A stretch of 64,000 nucleotides of DNA. Origin: Clostridiaceae bacterium (lineage in GTDB: Bacteria; Bacillota; Clostridia; Lachnospirales; Lachnospiraceae). Both the position numbers and the translations under genes were made by a program. Shown piece after piece: positions 47,429 through 57,210 of this stretch. The notes beneath the pieces were generated by a model. The model saw only the letters and a program-made list of their open reading frames with translations, did not search any database and was not told the DNA's origin. Positions within the stretch are counted from its first letter, which is position 1; every line of letters begins with the position of its first letter. The stretch covers positions 93,876 to 157,875 of the forward strand of contig CAJTGE010000012.1 in NCBI GenBank assembly GCA_910575795.1, written 5' to 3'.

Positions 47429-48343
47429 TCATTCTTTCCAGGCCCTTATAATACCAGGTGTAAAAAAGTAATCCCCCTGTTCCGGATTATATCTGAACAT
47501 ATAGTGATCGCTTTTCTCGATCGAATAACCATGTTTTCTGAACAACCCGCTTATTCGCTCGAAATCGCCATATTTATGATATGCTGCACAGATCCATCGT
47601 GACCCGCTATAGGAAAGAGCTTTGCGCGCGCCGTTTAATACAGACATTTCTGAGCCTTCCACGTCCATTTTGATCAAAATCCGCTTTCCCTGCTCCATAT
47701 ATGGATGCAAAATTGCATCAAGGCTTATAAAACTGTCATCACTTCCATTCCCTCCGGCAAATTTAAAGATAAAATCCACATTTTTATATGGACGAAATGT
47801 ATTCTTAAGCGCATCGAACCACACCTGCATACCTTCCACTACAATTATTGTCTCTGCCTGATTTACAGCCTCAAGGGACATGATCGCTTCCGCGCATCCT
47901 ACATCCACGAATACGTCTGCATCCTCCATATTGCATGTTTCACTGTAATATTTATGCGGACTCCTGCTATCCTGCTCAATTAAGAGCTGCTTATACGCAT
48001 TAACAGCCTCTTTCCCGCCAAATGTTTGCGGAAAATAGAGGCGTTTTCCTTTATGCTCCAAATAAAAACTTTTTGTCCCCGTATCTTTCCGGCACAGCTT
48101 ATTTATATTCTCATTTTCCGTATATTCTTCTATCCACTCATATGGAATCAGAGGAACCGCATTGGGGTTTTTAAGCCTTGGCATATTTTTTCTCAGAAAA
48201 TCCGTTTCCTTTTCGTATCCTTTCTGCCCGTATATGAGAAAGCGGCGATAGCTATTGATTTTTCTGCGAAGCTTCGGTGAGGCTTTTGGAAAAACGGAAC
48301 AAATTCGTTTTTTACACCATACAGTAAAACGATCTCTTTTCAT
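47429..48343 (-). CDS. FkbM family methyltransferase
   Basis: A 304-residue protein with an S-adenosylmethionine fold. DVFVDVGCAEAIMSLEA is motif I and KMDVEGSEMSVLNGARK is the FkbM signature. The N-terminal 90 residues are basic and variable. FkbM enzymes O-methylate sugars in capsules and antibiotics; the target here is unknown. It lies between the flippase and capE genes. Confidence 0.85.
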   Translation of the reverse strand: MKRDRFTVWCKKRICSVFPKASPKLRRKINSYRRFLIYGQKGYEKETDFLRKNMPRLKNPNAVPLIPYEWIEEYTENENINKLCRKDTGTKSFYLEHKGKRLYFPQTFGGKEAVNAYKQLLIEQDSRSPHKYYSETCNMEDADVFVDVGCAEAIMSLEAVNQAETIIVVEGMQVWFDALKNTFRPYKNVDFIFKFAGGNGSDDSFISLDAILHPYMEQGKRILIKMDVEGSEMSVLNGARKALSYSGSRWICAAYHKYGDFERISGLFRKHGYSIEKSDHYMFRYNPEQGDYFFTPGIIRAWKE

Positions 48344-48387
48344 TGTAAATCTCCATTCTTTCGTAAAATTTTACTTTTTAAATCCCG

Positions 48388-49677
48388 TCATTTTTTACAT
48401 CCTTTGTACAATTTAAAATAATAAATTCCCCTTATAGCAACGTCTGTCAGATAGGCAAGCGAGGATGCAATCCCGGCCCCGACAATTCCAAACCTCCTGA
48501 TCAGATAATAGTTGAGTACAAGATTAAAAAAGAAGGCCGCCGCTGATGCCACAATGGTAATATTTAATTGATTGACAACAGCTAAATAACTGGAAATGAT
48601 CGAATTCAATCCCCAGCAAAAAATACCTGGCATCAACACCCGAAATACGAATGCGGAATCTTTATACTGCATGCCATAAAATACCTGAATCGCCCATCCG
48701 CTGAAAACAGTTACCGCCAATACTACAAATGCCATCAGCACTGATACGGTACAGATAATTCTGTTTTCAAATTTGAATCTGGCCTCTTCTGACGGCAGCT
48801 CGATAAGTCTTGTGGTGAGCAGCAATGCAACCGATGAGGTGAGCGTAAGCAGTATATTGGCCAGGCTGGAAGCCGTGGAGTACAGGCCCGTCTGATATTT
48901 CCCCATGAAATAATCCACCATCAGGACATCGCTCCGCAGCAAAAAATAATTAAACAGCACCCCAATATAAGACTTAAATCCATATGGCAGCATACTCCTG
49001 AACAGCCCGGCATTCAAATTCATGCGGATCGCACATCGTTTGCACAATGCAAATAACATCATCCCAAATGAAGCCAGGTACGCAATAAACGCGCTTAATA
49101 ATACTAAAACAGAAGAAATAACTCCTGAAATCCAGAAGATAAACACAAACATGGAATAGAGGAAGCCTGTTATCCGCTTTGATCGGTTGTATAATGAAAC
49201 CTCCGTTAGTCCCAAAAGCATTCCCTGCATTTGAAGGCCAATCGTCTCTAATGGTACGCGCGCAATCAATAAAATCAAGAGGAATCCGGATATATCAAAT
49301 GTCACATTAAAAGCAAATGTCACTAAAAAAAACAATCCGCCTGCCGCCATATATAATCCAAACAGCGCCATCGTATTTCCCAGTATACCGGGAAGATCGT
49401 TTTTATTTCTGGCAACATAATATCGGTCGGCAAGGTCAAGGCCGCCGCCAATCAGATGAACCGCCATTCCGCCCAGTGTATTGGCATAGCTGACAATCCC
49501 CTGCCCTTTTGGGCCGATCGTTCTGGCAATCAGAACCGAATTGATGAATGTAAGCACATACAGGTAACCTCCGTTAATCAGCACCCTTAAAACATTTTTT
49601 ATAAAATCATTTTTCCTGATCTTGTCAAAGGCAGCGCCTGTCCCGTCTTTTACTTTCCTGAAATTCATAAAATCCAT
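48388..49677 (-). CDS. Wzx-type polysaccharide flippase
   Basis: A 429-residue membrane protein with about 12 hydrophobic helices and early segment SVLIARTIGPKGQGIVSYAN, typical of the PST/MATE-like family. It would flip the lipid-linked repeat unit of operon 2. It is unrelated in detail to the flippase of operon 1, so each operon carries its own export pair. A weak purine-rich ribosome site precedes ATG 49677. Confidence 0.88.
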   Translation of the reverse strand: MDFMNFRKVKDGTGAAFDKIRKNDFIKNVLRVLINGGYLYVLTFINSVLIARTIGPKGQGIVSYANTLGGMAVHLIGGGLDLADRYYVARNKNDLPGILGNTMALFGLYMAAGGLFFLVTFAFNVTFDISGFLLILLIARVPLETIGLQMQGMLLGLTEVSLYNRSKRITGFLYSMFVFIFWISGVISSVLVLLSAFIAYLASFGMMLFALCKRCAIRMNLNAGLFRSMLPYGFKSYIGVLFNYFLLRSDVLMVDYFMGKYQTGLYSTASSLANILLTLTSSVALLLTTRLIELPSEEARFKFENRIICTVSVLMAFVVLAVTVFSGWAIQVFYGMQYKDSAFVFRVLMPGIFCWGLNSIISSYLAVVNQLNITIVASAAAFFFNLVLNYYLIRRFGIVGAGIASSLAYLTDVAIRGIYYFKLYKGCKK

Positions 49678-49724
49678 TCTCTCTTTCAGGCCCCTCTCTG
49701 TTTCTCCACAAATTCACTCCTGGT

Positions 49725-50363
49725 TTAATCCAGCATCTTAATTACATTAAATCCCTCCGCATATTCCACTTCATTCGCATATCCCCATACCCTGCACCGG
49801 TCAATACTTGTCTCAAACAAACGGTTAAACCGGTTATGCGCATCACTGTAACAGCTTAAGGCTTCTCTCTTCTTTTCAATATAATCTGTTACATCAACGA
49901 AATACGACGGATAGTATACATTATCCAAAACATATCCATTGCTCTGAAACTGTATTATATTTCTGCAGTGCCGGGCTGCTGTCAGGCACAATTTATTTGC
50001 AGCGATATGATCCTGATTCATATCCGAACTAAAATGCATAAAAAAGGTATCTATATGATATTGAAACACGATTGCTTCGATTCTCTGCATGACATCCGTA
50101 GAATATGTCAGATGGCTGCATGCCTCGGTTTCAAAATCGAGCTCCTTCACCCCTAAAATCCTGCATGCCGCCCTGCTCTGAAGCATACTTGATTCATAAT
50201 CTACCTCAATCCCTTTTTCAGAAAAATGTGTGACATTATCCGTCAACGTTATTTTATAAACGTTTTTTCCCTCATCCACCATTTTTGCCGCCGTTGCCCC
50301 GGCCCCAAGCTCCGCATCGTCAAAATGCGCCCCTGCAATCAAAATATTATTCATATGTTTCAT
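49725..50363 (-). CDS. PIG-L family deacetylase
   Basis: A 212-residue zinc-dependent deacetylase. IAGAHFDDAELGAGA is the AHxDD metal motif, and SSDMNQDHIAAN supplies the later His. PIG-L enzymes remove acetyl groups from N-acetylhexosamine conjugates, so this one may de-N-acetylate a residue of the repeat unit or a precursor. AGGAGG is 8 bases upstream and the start overlaps the GT2 stop as ATGA. Confidence 0.88.
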   Translation of the reverse strand: MKHMNNILIAGAHFDDAELGAGATAAKMVDEGKNVYKITLTDNVTHFSEKGIEVDYESSMLQSRAACRILGVKELDFETEACSHLTYSTDVMQRIEAIVFQYHIDTFFMHFSSDMNQDHIAANKLCLTAARHCRNIIQFQSNGYVLDNVYYPSYFVDVTDYIEKKREALSCYSDAHNRFNRLFETSIDRCRVWGYANEVEYAEGFNVIKMLD

Positions 50364-51220
50364 CTGTCATGCCTCCTGGCTTTAAAATACGTACATAAAA
50401 AAATATAATGTGAGCGTATCAGATTTACGAAAAAATAATAGCTGGCATAAAACGGCTCAAAACAGCACCAGGAAAAATTCCACAAATCCCTTATATTCTG
50501 AACCGAAATCATATGCAGAAATATATTTCTGTAATTTTGCAGAAATGACAGCTTCCCGTCCACCTGATGGGGCGAATCGAGCGCCGCTCCCACATGCCAT
50601 TTTCCATATACGCAAACCTCGCAGCCGCATTTTTTTGCCCTGTATGCCATCTCATGATCGGCGCGGTACATTGGAAGCTTCTTTTCATTAAGCAGCCCGA
50701 TTGTCTGAATCACACGAACCGGATAAATCGTCCCCCGCCCTTTCAGCACATCACTGTCGTAGAATGTATCTTCCATGGAGCCCAAGGGGCGGTTGATATT
50801 CAGATATTGAAAATGCGCTTTCATCTTATGCAGCTTCATGTTTACATGCAATGTCAGATCTGTACCGCAGGCATAGCATACAGAGCCTATACAGGCGTCA
50901 GGCTTCTGTTCTATCGCTTTATATGCTGTATCGATAAATTCCTTGTCTATCCATACATCATCATTCAAAAACATAATATGATCATCTTCCCTGACATGCA
51001 TGGTATTGAACAGATACTGCAGTCCGATATTCATTGCCAGGCTCCATCCATTTACATCGCTTTCAACTACGATCACTCCCGGATCCCGATAATTGGTCCG
51101 GTTTTTTCCATGATCCACTACCACCAGCCTAAAATTCCGGTTTTTCTGCGCATCCATCTGTTCTATGAATTTTCTGAATATTTCCAGCCTGTTAAAGGTT
51201 GGTACGATTATGTACAGCAT
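50360..51220 (-). CDS. GT2 family glycosyltransferase
   Basis: A 286-residue GT2 enzyme of the rhamnosyltransferase-like group. It begins YIIVPTFNRLEIFRKF and has the DDxW metal motif in MFLNDDVWIDKEF and RADHEMAYRAKK near the acceptor site. A C-terminal hydrophobic segment (about residues 250-275) may touch the membrane. It is coupled to the deacetylase gene. Confidence 0.87.
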   Translation of the reverse strand: MLYIIVPTFNRLEIFRKFIEQMDAQKNRNFRLVVVDHGKNRTNYRDPGVIVVESDVNGWSLAMNIGLQYLFNTMHVREDDHIMFLNDDVWIDKEFIDTAYKAIEQKPDACIGSVCYACGTDLTLHVNMKLHKMKAHFQYLNINRPLGSMEDTFYDSDVLKGRGTIYPVRVIQTIGLLNEKKLPMYRADHEMAYRAKKCGCEVCVYGKWHVGAALDSPHQVDGKLSFLQNYRNIFLHMISVQNIRDLWNFSWCCFEPFYASYYFFVNLIRSHYIFLCTYFKARRHDR

Positions 51221-51248
51221 ATCTTTTCCTCTGCTTCCTCACGGCTCT

Positions 51249-52487
51249 TTACTGTGCTTTACCAGTCCGTTCATTATAAATGACGTAGTAAACCGCTATC
51301 ACAATAACAAAGAAATAACAATGAAATACTTCATAGAACAGACAGCTCGCCAACGCGGCAACCGCCGCGGCAGCCATTGCAAATTCATCCGCAGAGCGTG
51401 ATTTTCTTTGCTTTAACGCATGCAGCCCCATCTTTATAAGAGAAAACGCCAGGTACATCCCCAGAATACCCCGCTCTACCGCCAGCGTCAGATAGCTGTT
51501 GAAAAAATAGGGGCCAAGGTTCGTCAAACTCCCCTGCATATGGATACTGGAGCCAAACCCGATCCCAAACAGGAAATTCTCCAGAGAACGAAACCAGATC
51601 CTCACGCCCTCTATCAGCAAAAGCAGGTGCCGATCCTGAAGCAGAAACGAAATGGAATATCTGGAGCTAAACTTTGCTATATACGCAAAATTGTGCGCCG
51701 CCACATACAGTATCCCCAATCCCAGCAGACCTGTTATAAATATCCATGAAACATGAATCCTCTTTAGCCGGCTCCTCTTTAAGCGCTTTGGCGCAAAAAG
51801 CAGCAGGGTGATCGCCACGGCCATTACCCCGGCGCGGCTTCCGGTAAAGCCTAAAATCACTGCAAATATCCCCATCAGGGAAATCCTGATTTCCTGACGG
51901 AATAAATTCCGGTTCATCAGCAGAAGAACCAGACAGATCCCCATGACAACCGACAGAACCGGAGGCGTCGCAAACGGAAGCGCCAGCCTGACGTGCCCGG
52001 AAGCCTGCGCGCGGCGTATAAAGTCGCTGTCCAGAGTGATATACATGCCCAGGAACAGGCGGATCCGTTCCGGCAGCCCTCCCCTGTAATAAAACATATA
52101 GTATGTATAAACCGAAAAAGGGACTGCAATATATTGGGAGCGGATTAAAGCGCGTTCTAACCGGGCCAGATCCTCCCTGCCAAAAAAATGCGGGATAAAC
52201 ACAATCATCATGGACGTCATAATCCCAACTAAAAGGCTGCTTTTTGCCCATGAAGGGAAGGTCGATAACGAAAAGGCCGCCCCACAGCTCAGCATTTCCA
52301 CAACTGCAAAGGCGAGGTTTTGGTGCAAATCGTAATACCTCTCTTTTAATACGGCCAGAACGGACATGAAACCCGTAAGCATAATCATGATTTGAAATAG
52401 TGAAAATGGAATCCCCGGTATTTCAATCGCCTGTGTCCCCAGTGTCAGTATGGTCAGGATGTACAATTTTCGCGTTACGTCTCTCAC
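51249..52487 (-). CDS. Wzy/O-antigen-ligase-like polymerase
   Basis: A 412-residue membrane protein with about 10-12 helices and a large outer loop including FGIGFGSSIHMQGSLTNLGPYFFNSYLTL, matching the Wzy_C/WaaL fold pattern. It probably polymerises the repeat unit of operon 2. I chose the GTG at 52487, with GGGGA 7 bases upstream, because longer reading frames overlap the preceding gene by more than 120 bases. Confidence 0.75.
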   Translation of the reverse strand: MRDVTRKLYILTILTLGTQAIEIPGIPFSLFQIMIMLTGFMSVLAVLKERYYDLHQNLAFAVVEMLSCGAAFSLSTFPSWAKSSLLVGIMTSMMIVFIPHFFGREDLARLERALIRSQYIAVPFSVYTYYMFYYRGGLPERIRLFLGMYITLDSDFIRRAQASGHVRLALPFATPPVLSVVMGICLVLLLMNRNLFRQEIRISLMGIFAVILGFTGSRAGVMAVAITLLLFAPKRLKRSRLKRIHVSWIFITGLLGLGILYVAAHNFAYIAKFSSRYSISFLLQDRHLLLLIEGVRIWFRSLENFLFGIGFGSSIHMQGSLTNLGPYFFNSYLTLAVERGILGMYLAFSLIKMGLHALKQRKSRSADEFAMAAAAVAALASCLFYEVFHCYFFVIVIAVYYVIYNERTGKAQ

Positions 52488-52518
52488 AATCAATTCCCCA
52501 CAATATCTTATCTCTGCC

Positions 52519-53685
52519 TCAATGCCCCTGAGCGCGGCCTTTTTTCTCCAGGTATCTGTAATATTCGTATACCCGGTAATTGATAACTGTCTTATCATGG
52601 CTGATTTTCCCCATCTCGCGCCGCTTCTCATCAAAGGTTCTCGCATGCTGCTCCAGAAAGCACCGCTTCACGGCCTCCTCCTCTATGAGCGGCTTCAATA
52701 CCAGGCTGATATAGGGCAGCTCAAGCCCCGGCACATTATAGGGATAACCATACACATTCACACACTTTTCCTCTTCCGTTATATTCGTGTAACTGAGCGT
52801 CGGATCCGATGTCCAGTCAGAACGGCTTAAGCCCTCCAGGAAGGCGGCCTGGCTGACATATCCTGCTATATTCCCCGCTTTCTCTGAATGGAAGAATGCA
52901 TGTTCACCCACCGCCTCCTTTAGCCTTGCGACAGCCATCAGGTTAAACACATGATATCCCTGTTCCCGGTATTCATACGAGGGCCGTTTCAGCATCCTGT
53001 AAAACTGATCCGCGCCGTATTTTATGAACCCCTTCACGCTGTGCCGGAAGTCGCGGGACAGATAGATCGTATGGCAAATCAGACCGTTTTTGTGTATGGC
53101 CATAGTTCGCTTTAGCCCGTCCAGAAACGCCCCCAGTTCGGAATCATAATCGTGCTTTCCCGCCGTCCTGTTAAGCTCCGCCAGCGACGCCGCAAACCAT
53201 AGCTGGTGGTTTAAGGTATAATCAATGGATGTACCGGCTTTTGCCTGGCCGCCGTAATCCGGCCGATGCCACAAGCGCTGCTTTTTATCAAAGCAATGCC
53301 TGGAAACGATGTCCCCGGCCGCCTCCAGATACCGGTCTTTCCCGGTAAGCTCATACAGATAAACCAGGCTTTCCACCACCCATGCATGCCCGATGACGCC
53401 GTTGCAGGCGTCCTTTTGAGTATTCTCCCTTAAAATATAGAGGCCCGACGGCTGCCGCAGGAACAAAAGATGAGCGCCCATCCGTTCCAGATCCCCGGCC
53501 AGCTCTTTTCTCCCAAACGTGCGTATTTCGATCGCTGTCATAATAATCAGGTGCGATAAATTCCGGACGATGCTTTCCTTATCATCATAGGGCCCGTTCA
53601 CCCCTGCCGGAACCGTCCCCTCCTTTTGATACTGCATGATCAGCCGGTTCCCGATCTCCCTGTATTTTCCGTCATAATCTGTCAT
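52519..53685 (-). CDS. Alpha/alpha-barrel protein, possible glycoside hydrolase or epimerase
   Basis: A 388-residue soluble protein rich in paired helices. NGVIGHAWVVESLVYLYELTG and LNHQLWFAASLAELNR resemble repeats of (alpha/alpha)6-barrel enzymes such as AGE-type epimerases and some glycoside hydrolases. There is no signal peptide, so it acts in the cytoplasm if it is an enzyme. Catalytic residues cannot be assigned. It lies between a GT4 gene and the Wzy gene. Confidence 0.55.
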   Translation of the reverse strand: MTDYDGKYREIGNRLIMQYQKEGTVPAGVNGPYDDKESIVRNLSHLIIMTAIEIRTFGRKELAGDLERMGAHLLFLRQPSGLYILRENTQKDACNGVIGHAWVVESLVYLYELTGKDRYLEAAGDIVSRHCFDKKQRLWHRPDYGGQAKAGTSIDYTLNHQLWFAASLAELNRTAGKHDYDSELGAFLDGLKRTMAIHKNGLICHTIYLSRDFRHSVKGFIKYGADQFYRMLKRPSYEYREQGYHVFNLMAVARLKEAVGEHAFFHSEKAGNIAGYVSQAAFLEGLSRSDWTSDPTLSYTNITEEEKCVNVYGYPYNVPGLELPYISLVLKPLIEEEAVKRCFLEQHARTFDEKRREMGKISHDKTVINYRVYEYYRYLEKKGRAQGH

Positions 53686-53698
53686 ATATACCCTGTTT

Positions 53699-54784
53699 TC
53701 ACTCCCTGTAGGTTTTTAAGATTTCGTTCGCGATGCGATCCCAGTCAAATATCCCCGCCAGCTCTGTACACCGGTTCGATCTCTCTGTATAATGTTCCAT
53801 TGCCAGCAAAATTTTTTCCGCCAGCTCCGCGCTGTCTGTATCAGAGACGGCATATCCGACGGTTCCGTCCGGAAACTGCCTGTCAAACCCCTGCCCGCGC
53901 GTATAAATTACCGGCAGCCCCTGGCTCATGGCCTCGGCATAGACCAATCCGAACGACTCCGTATGGGACGGCATGACAAACAGATCGGCGGCTCTCATGT
54001 GCGCGGCGACGTCCTCCATCGGACATTTCGGGATATAAGTTATGAACGCATGGTCATGAATCATATCCCGGTATGCGTCATCCTCTATCTCGCCGACTGC
54101 CGTCAGAGAAACCTGCATCCCTCTTTTTCGGAGAATCCTCACCGCTTCTGTCGTAAGTTCCAGGTTCTTTCTTTTTCCTATCTTACCGACAAAAATAATT
54201 CGTATCTGCTCCGGGGCCTTCCTCCGGACGTATCTGTGATTCAGAAAATACGGATCGATTCCGTTCGGTATGACGCCTGATTTGGCTTTTATCTTATCCC
54301 CCGCCGCTTTCGGAAGCCTTTCAAGCAGCATTTCGCGATAGCCCTCGCTCAGGAACAGGATTCTTTTCGCCTGCTCTAAATTCCGAATGCCGGCGCGGCG
54401 CAGCCACGGGACAGCCCACAGATAAGACGAATTCATATCCGTGTCCCGAACCGAAAGAACATAGGGAACATGCCAGATATGTGACAGATATCTGCAGATG
54501 CATCCGTCCAGAAAGCACATATTTCCGTGCAGGATATCCGGCTTTTTTTCCATCCTTTTTGCACACCACAGAGCCGCCGCTTTTAAGCGGAACAGAAGCA
54601 ATACCGGCCCGCGCATATGGAATGGCGAATTATAATACAGCACATGCTCCAAAAGATCTGGTTTTTCCTTTTTATTTCTTATCCGGTAATAAAATACCTT
54701 TATATCATTCCCGGATCTCATAAACGCTTCTGCAAGGTGCTTCTGAACCGATTCATAATTTCCCGTCACATATAGGATATTCAA
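53699..54784 (-). CDS. GT4 family glycosyltransferase
   Basis: A 361-residue GT-B enzyme. IRIIFVGKIGKRKNLEL and the later ADLFVMPSHTESFGLVYAEAM show the GT4 nucleotide-binding domain with the EX7E-type acidic residues. The TTG at 54784, about 5 bases after GGGAG, gives LNILYVTGNYES at the N-terminus, as expected for GT4; longer frames run into the preceding gene. Confidence 0.87.
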   Translation of the reverse strand: MNILYVTGNYESVQKHLAEAFMRSGNDIKVFYYRIRNKKEKPDLLEHVLYYNSPFHMRGPVLLLFRLKAAALWCAKRMEKKPDILHGNMCFLDGCICRYLSHIWHVPYVLSVRDTDMNSSYLWAVPWLRRAGIRNLEQAKRILFLSEGYREMLLERLPKAAGDKIKAKSGVIPNGIDPYFLNHRYVRRKAPEQIRIIFVGKIGKRKNLELTTEAVRILRKRGMQVSLTAVGEIEDDAYRDMIHDHAFITYIPKCPMEDVAAHMRAADLFVMPSHTESFGLVYAEAMSQGLPVIYTRGQGFDRQFPDGTVGYAVSDTDSAELAEKILLAMEHYTERSNRCTELAGIFDWDRIANEILKTYRE

Positions 54785-54824
54785 GCCGCTCCCCTCTCTT
54801 TTGCCGTGCGGGTCTGATTTTGCC

Positions 54825-56054
54825 TTATAAATGGTATACCCCTTTAAGAGTACAGATGTTTTGGCAGTCCAGCACGGTTTTTCCCGCCAGTTTTTCCATA
54901 TTTTCCCTGATTTCATCGTGCCCGACCATGATCACTACCAAATCAACGGAATCTAAAAACGCATCCAGATCGTGATACTGGTTTGGCGCCGCGTCCTGCG
55001 GTATCAGCGGATCGTAAACCTTTAAGCCCGCCGCCAGATGGCGCTCCTGCGATTCTAAGAGCTGCAGGGTCGGGCTCTCCCGCATATCGTCCACATTTTC
55101 CTTGTAAGTCAGTCCGTAAAGGCCCACACGGCTGATGTCCTCCATCCCGTTTTCCTTCATAATCTCATAGATCCGGTTCAGGACAAAATCCGGCATCTGG
55201 TCATTGGTCTTCATGGATTCATCGATGACCTTTGCCAGCGACGGATAATCGCCCACCAGAAACCATGGATCCACGCTGATGCAGTGACCGCCCACTCCTG
55301 GCCCCGGCTGCAGGATATTTACCCTTGGATGCATATTACAGATCCTGATAATTTCATATACATCCATATCATCATGCCTGCATATTTTGGCCAGCTCATT
55401 CGCAAACGCAATATTCACCGCGCGGAAGGTATTTTCCACCACCTTGGTCATTTCCGCGGTGCGGATATCGGTCACGACAATGTTTCCCTGACAGAAGGAA
55501 GCGTACAGCCTCTTTATCTCCTCTCCTGTCTCCCTTTCGTCCGCCCCGATCGTGCGGCTGTTATGGATCAGCTCATAAACCATATTTCCAGGTATGATGC
55601 GCTCCGGCGCATGCGCCAGATGCAGATCTCTCCCGATCCGAAAACCCTTTCGTTCAATCTCCGGCCGCACATATTTATCAATCGTCCCGGGGGAAACCGT
55701 GGATTCAATCACGATCACCGCGCCGGGAGGGCATACGTTCAGAATCTCCTTTACCGCGTCCACTACGAACCCTGCGTCCACCTTTTTGCTGAACTTATCA
55801 TATGGGGTGGGCACGGAAACAATATATGTATCCGCGGCCTGATACTCTGTCGTAAAACGGATGCCGGCAGATAAGGCCTCCTGGAACAGCCCTTCCAAAT
55901 CCGCTTCCTTAAAGGTGGTTCTGCCCTGATTTAATGTTTCAATCCGCCTTTTGTCCTTATCTGTGCCAACCACATTTATGCCGTGCGACGCAAGCATTAA
56001 AGCAGTCGGCAATCCAATATATCCAAGTCCGATCACATTCACCTGTGAGAGCAA
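54825..56054 (-). CDS. wecC: UDP-N-acetyl-D-mannosamine dehydrogenase (WecC-like)
   Basis: A 409-residue nucleotide-sugar dehydrogenase. VNVIGLGYIGLPTAL binds NAD, VESTVSPGT and LAHAPERIIPG fit the family (as VIVIESTVSPG here), and QPGPGVGGHCISVDPWFL holds the catalytic Cys. It oxidises UDP-ManNAc to UDP-ManNAcA. A WecB-type epimerase dedicated to this is not clearly present, since the one in the operon fits UDP-FucNAc synthesis. TTG 56054, with GGAGG 7 bases upstream, is the likely start and overlaps the GT4 gene. Confidence 0.9.
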   Translation of the reverse strand: MLSQVNVIGLGYIGLPTALMLASHGINVVGTDKDKRRIETLNQGRTTFKEADLEGLFQEALSAGIRFTTEYQAADTYIVSVPTPYDKFSKKVDAGFVVDAVKEILNVCPPGAVIVIESTVSPGTIDKYVRPEIERKGFRIGRDLHLAHAPERIIPGNMVYELIHNSRTIGADERETGEEIKRLYASFCQGNIVVTDIRTAEMTKVVENTFRAVNIAFANELAKICRHDDMDVYEIIRICNMHPRVNILQPGPGVGGHCISVDPWFLVGDYPSLAKVIDESMKTNDQMPDFVLNRIYEIMKENGMEDISRVGLYGLTYKENVDDMRESPTLQLLESQERHLAAGLKVYDPLIPQDAAPNQYHDLDAFLDSVDLVVIMVGHDEIRENMEKLAGKTVLDCQNICTLKGVYHL

Positions 56055-57199
56055 TTTAAATCCTCCTCCTCTTTTACCGAAGCCGCCATACGTTCATAGA
56101 TATGAAAAAGAACCTGCTCCTGCGTCTTCCAGTTATATTTCCGTTCGATTAGCCGTTTCCCCCTTTTTCCCATTTCCCTGGCCTCTCCGGGATGCTCCAG
56201 CAGGTATGTGACAGCGTTTATCAGCTCGCTCTTTTTGTAAGGGTTAATACAAAGCCCGCACCTGTTCTGTTCAACGATTCTCTTAAAATAATCGTAATCG
56301 GTACATATCACCGGGAGCCCGCAGAGCATTGCCTCAAACAGCTTATTGGAACCGATATTCCCTGCCTTCCACCCGGAATTCTCACAATAGGACGTTAAAA
56401 CGATGGCCATGCAGCCGGTTTTCAGAAAAGCGGGAATCTCCATAAACGGCCGTCTCCCTGCAAACTCCGCCTTGTGATTCCGATCCACGGCTTTTATAGC
56501 GTCTATATCGCCCTCTTTTCTTTCATGGCCGCATATCCGGAATCGGATATCCGGAATTTCCTGAATCGCCTCCGTGATGAACGTAAGCCTGTACGTATCG
56601 TCAATCTGGCCGGCATATACGATGGCATTTTCCGGACTGTCCTTTTGCTCCTCCCGGTTCCATTCCTCCGCGTCGGAAAGCGGATAATTCGTGATCATAT
56701 AGGTTTCCGGATTCATCCTCTTTAAGCGCCTGCAGATATGGGGTGTCACGGAAATGACCGCATCATATTTCCTTACCGAATGATACTCGTACCATTGGTA
56801 CAGAATCTGCAGCAGCTTCTTCACACATCCGGGCGCCAAAATCGCATCGCTGCGCGCAAATCTGGAGGCAAAATCCTCATGGCAGTCAAAAATCACCTTT
56901 TTCCCGCACATTTTCAGAAGATTTCCATACGGCAGCAGTTCCATATCATGGAAATGATAGAGATCCGCATCAATACGCCTGGCTATGCGCCATACATTCA
57001 CAGGCCGCGCCAGCAAACGGTAATATCTGCCTTTTTTTGTCTCCCCTGTCCCAAGGATATGCACGCCCTTTGCATCCTCCGTGATACCCTGTTCCACCAA
57101 ATAAACTTCATATCCACGCTTTGCCAGGGATACGCATTCCTTCTCAAAAATACGCTGATCTTTTTCCCTGTGTGTGGATGTCATATGACATATCTTCAT
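56039..57199 (-). CDS. GT4 family glycosyltransferase
   Basis: A 386-residue GT-B enzyme. It starts KICHMTSTHREKDQRIFEKE, a pattern common in capsule GT4 enzymes, and has KLFEAMLCGLPVICTDYD with the donor-binding Glu near the C-terminal domain. GAGGGAAAA precedes the ATG. It overlaps the wecC-like gene by 16 bases. Confidence 0.87.
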   Translation of the reverse strand: MKICHMTSTHREKDQRIFEKECVSLAKRGYEVYLVEQGITEDAKGVHILGTGETKKGRYYRLLARPVNVWRIARRIDADLYHFHDMELLPYGNLLKMCGKKVIFDCHEDFASRFARSDAILAPGCVKKLLQILYQWYEYHSVRKYDAVISVTPHICRRLKRMNPETYMITNYPLSDAEEWNREEQKDSPENAIVYAGQIDDTYRLTFITEAIQEIPDIRFRICGHERKEGDIDAIKAVDRNHKAEFAGRRPFMEIPAFLKTGCMAIVLTSYCENSGWKAGNIGSNKLFEAMLCGLPVICTDYDYFKRIVEQNRCGLCINPYKKSELINAVTYLLEHPGEAREMGKRGKRLIERKYNWKTQEQVLFHIYERMAASVKEEEDLNCSHR

Positions 57200-57210
57200 T
57201 TTTCCCTCTT

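Noticed and set aside
50755..50764. GTCGTAGAAT resembling the recombination arm
   Set aside because: It lies in a GT2 coding sequence with no inverted partner.
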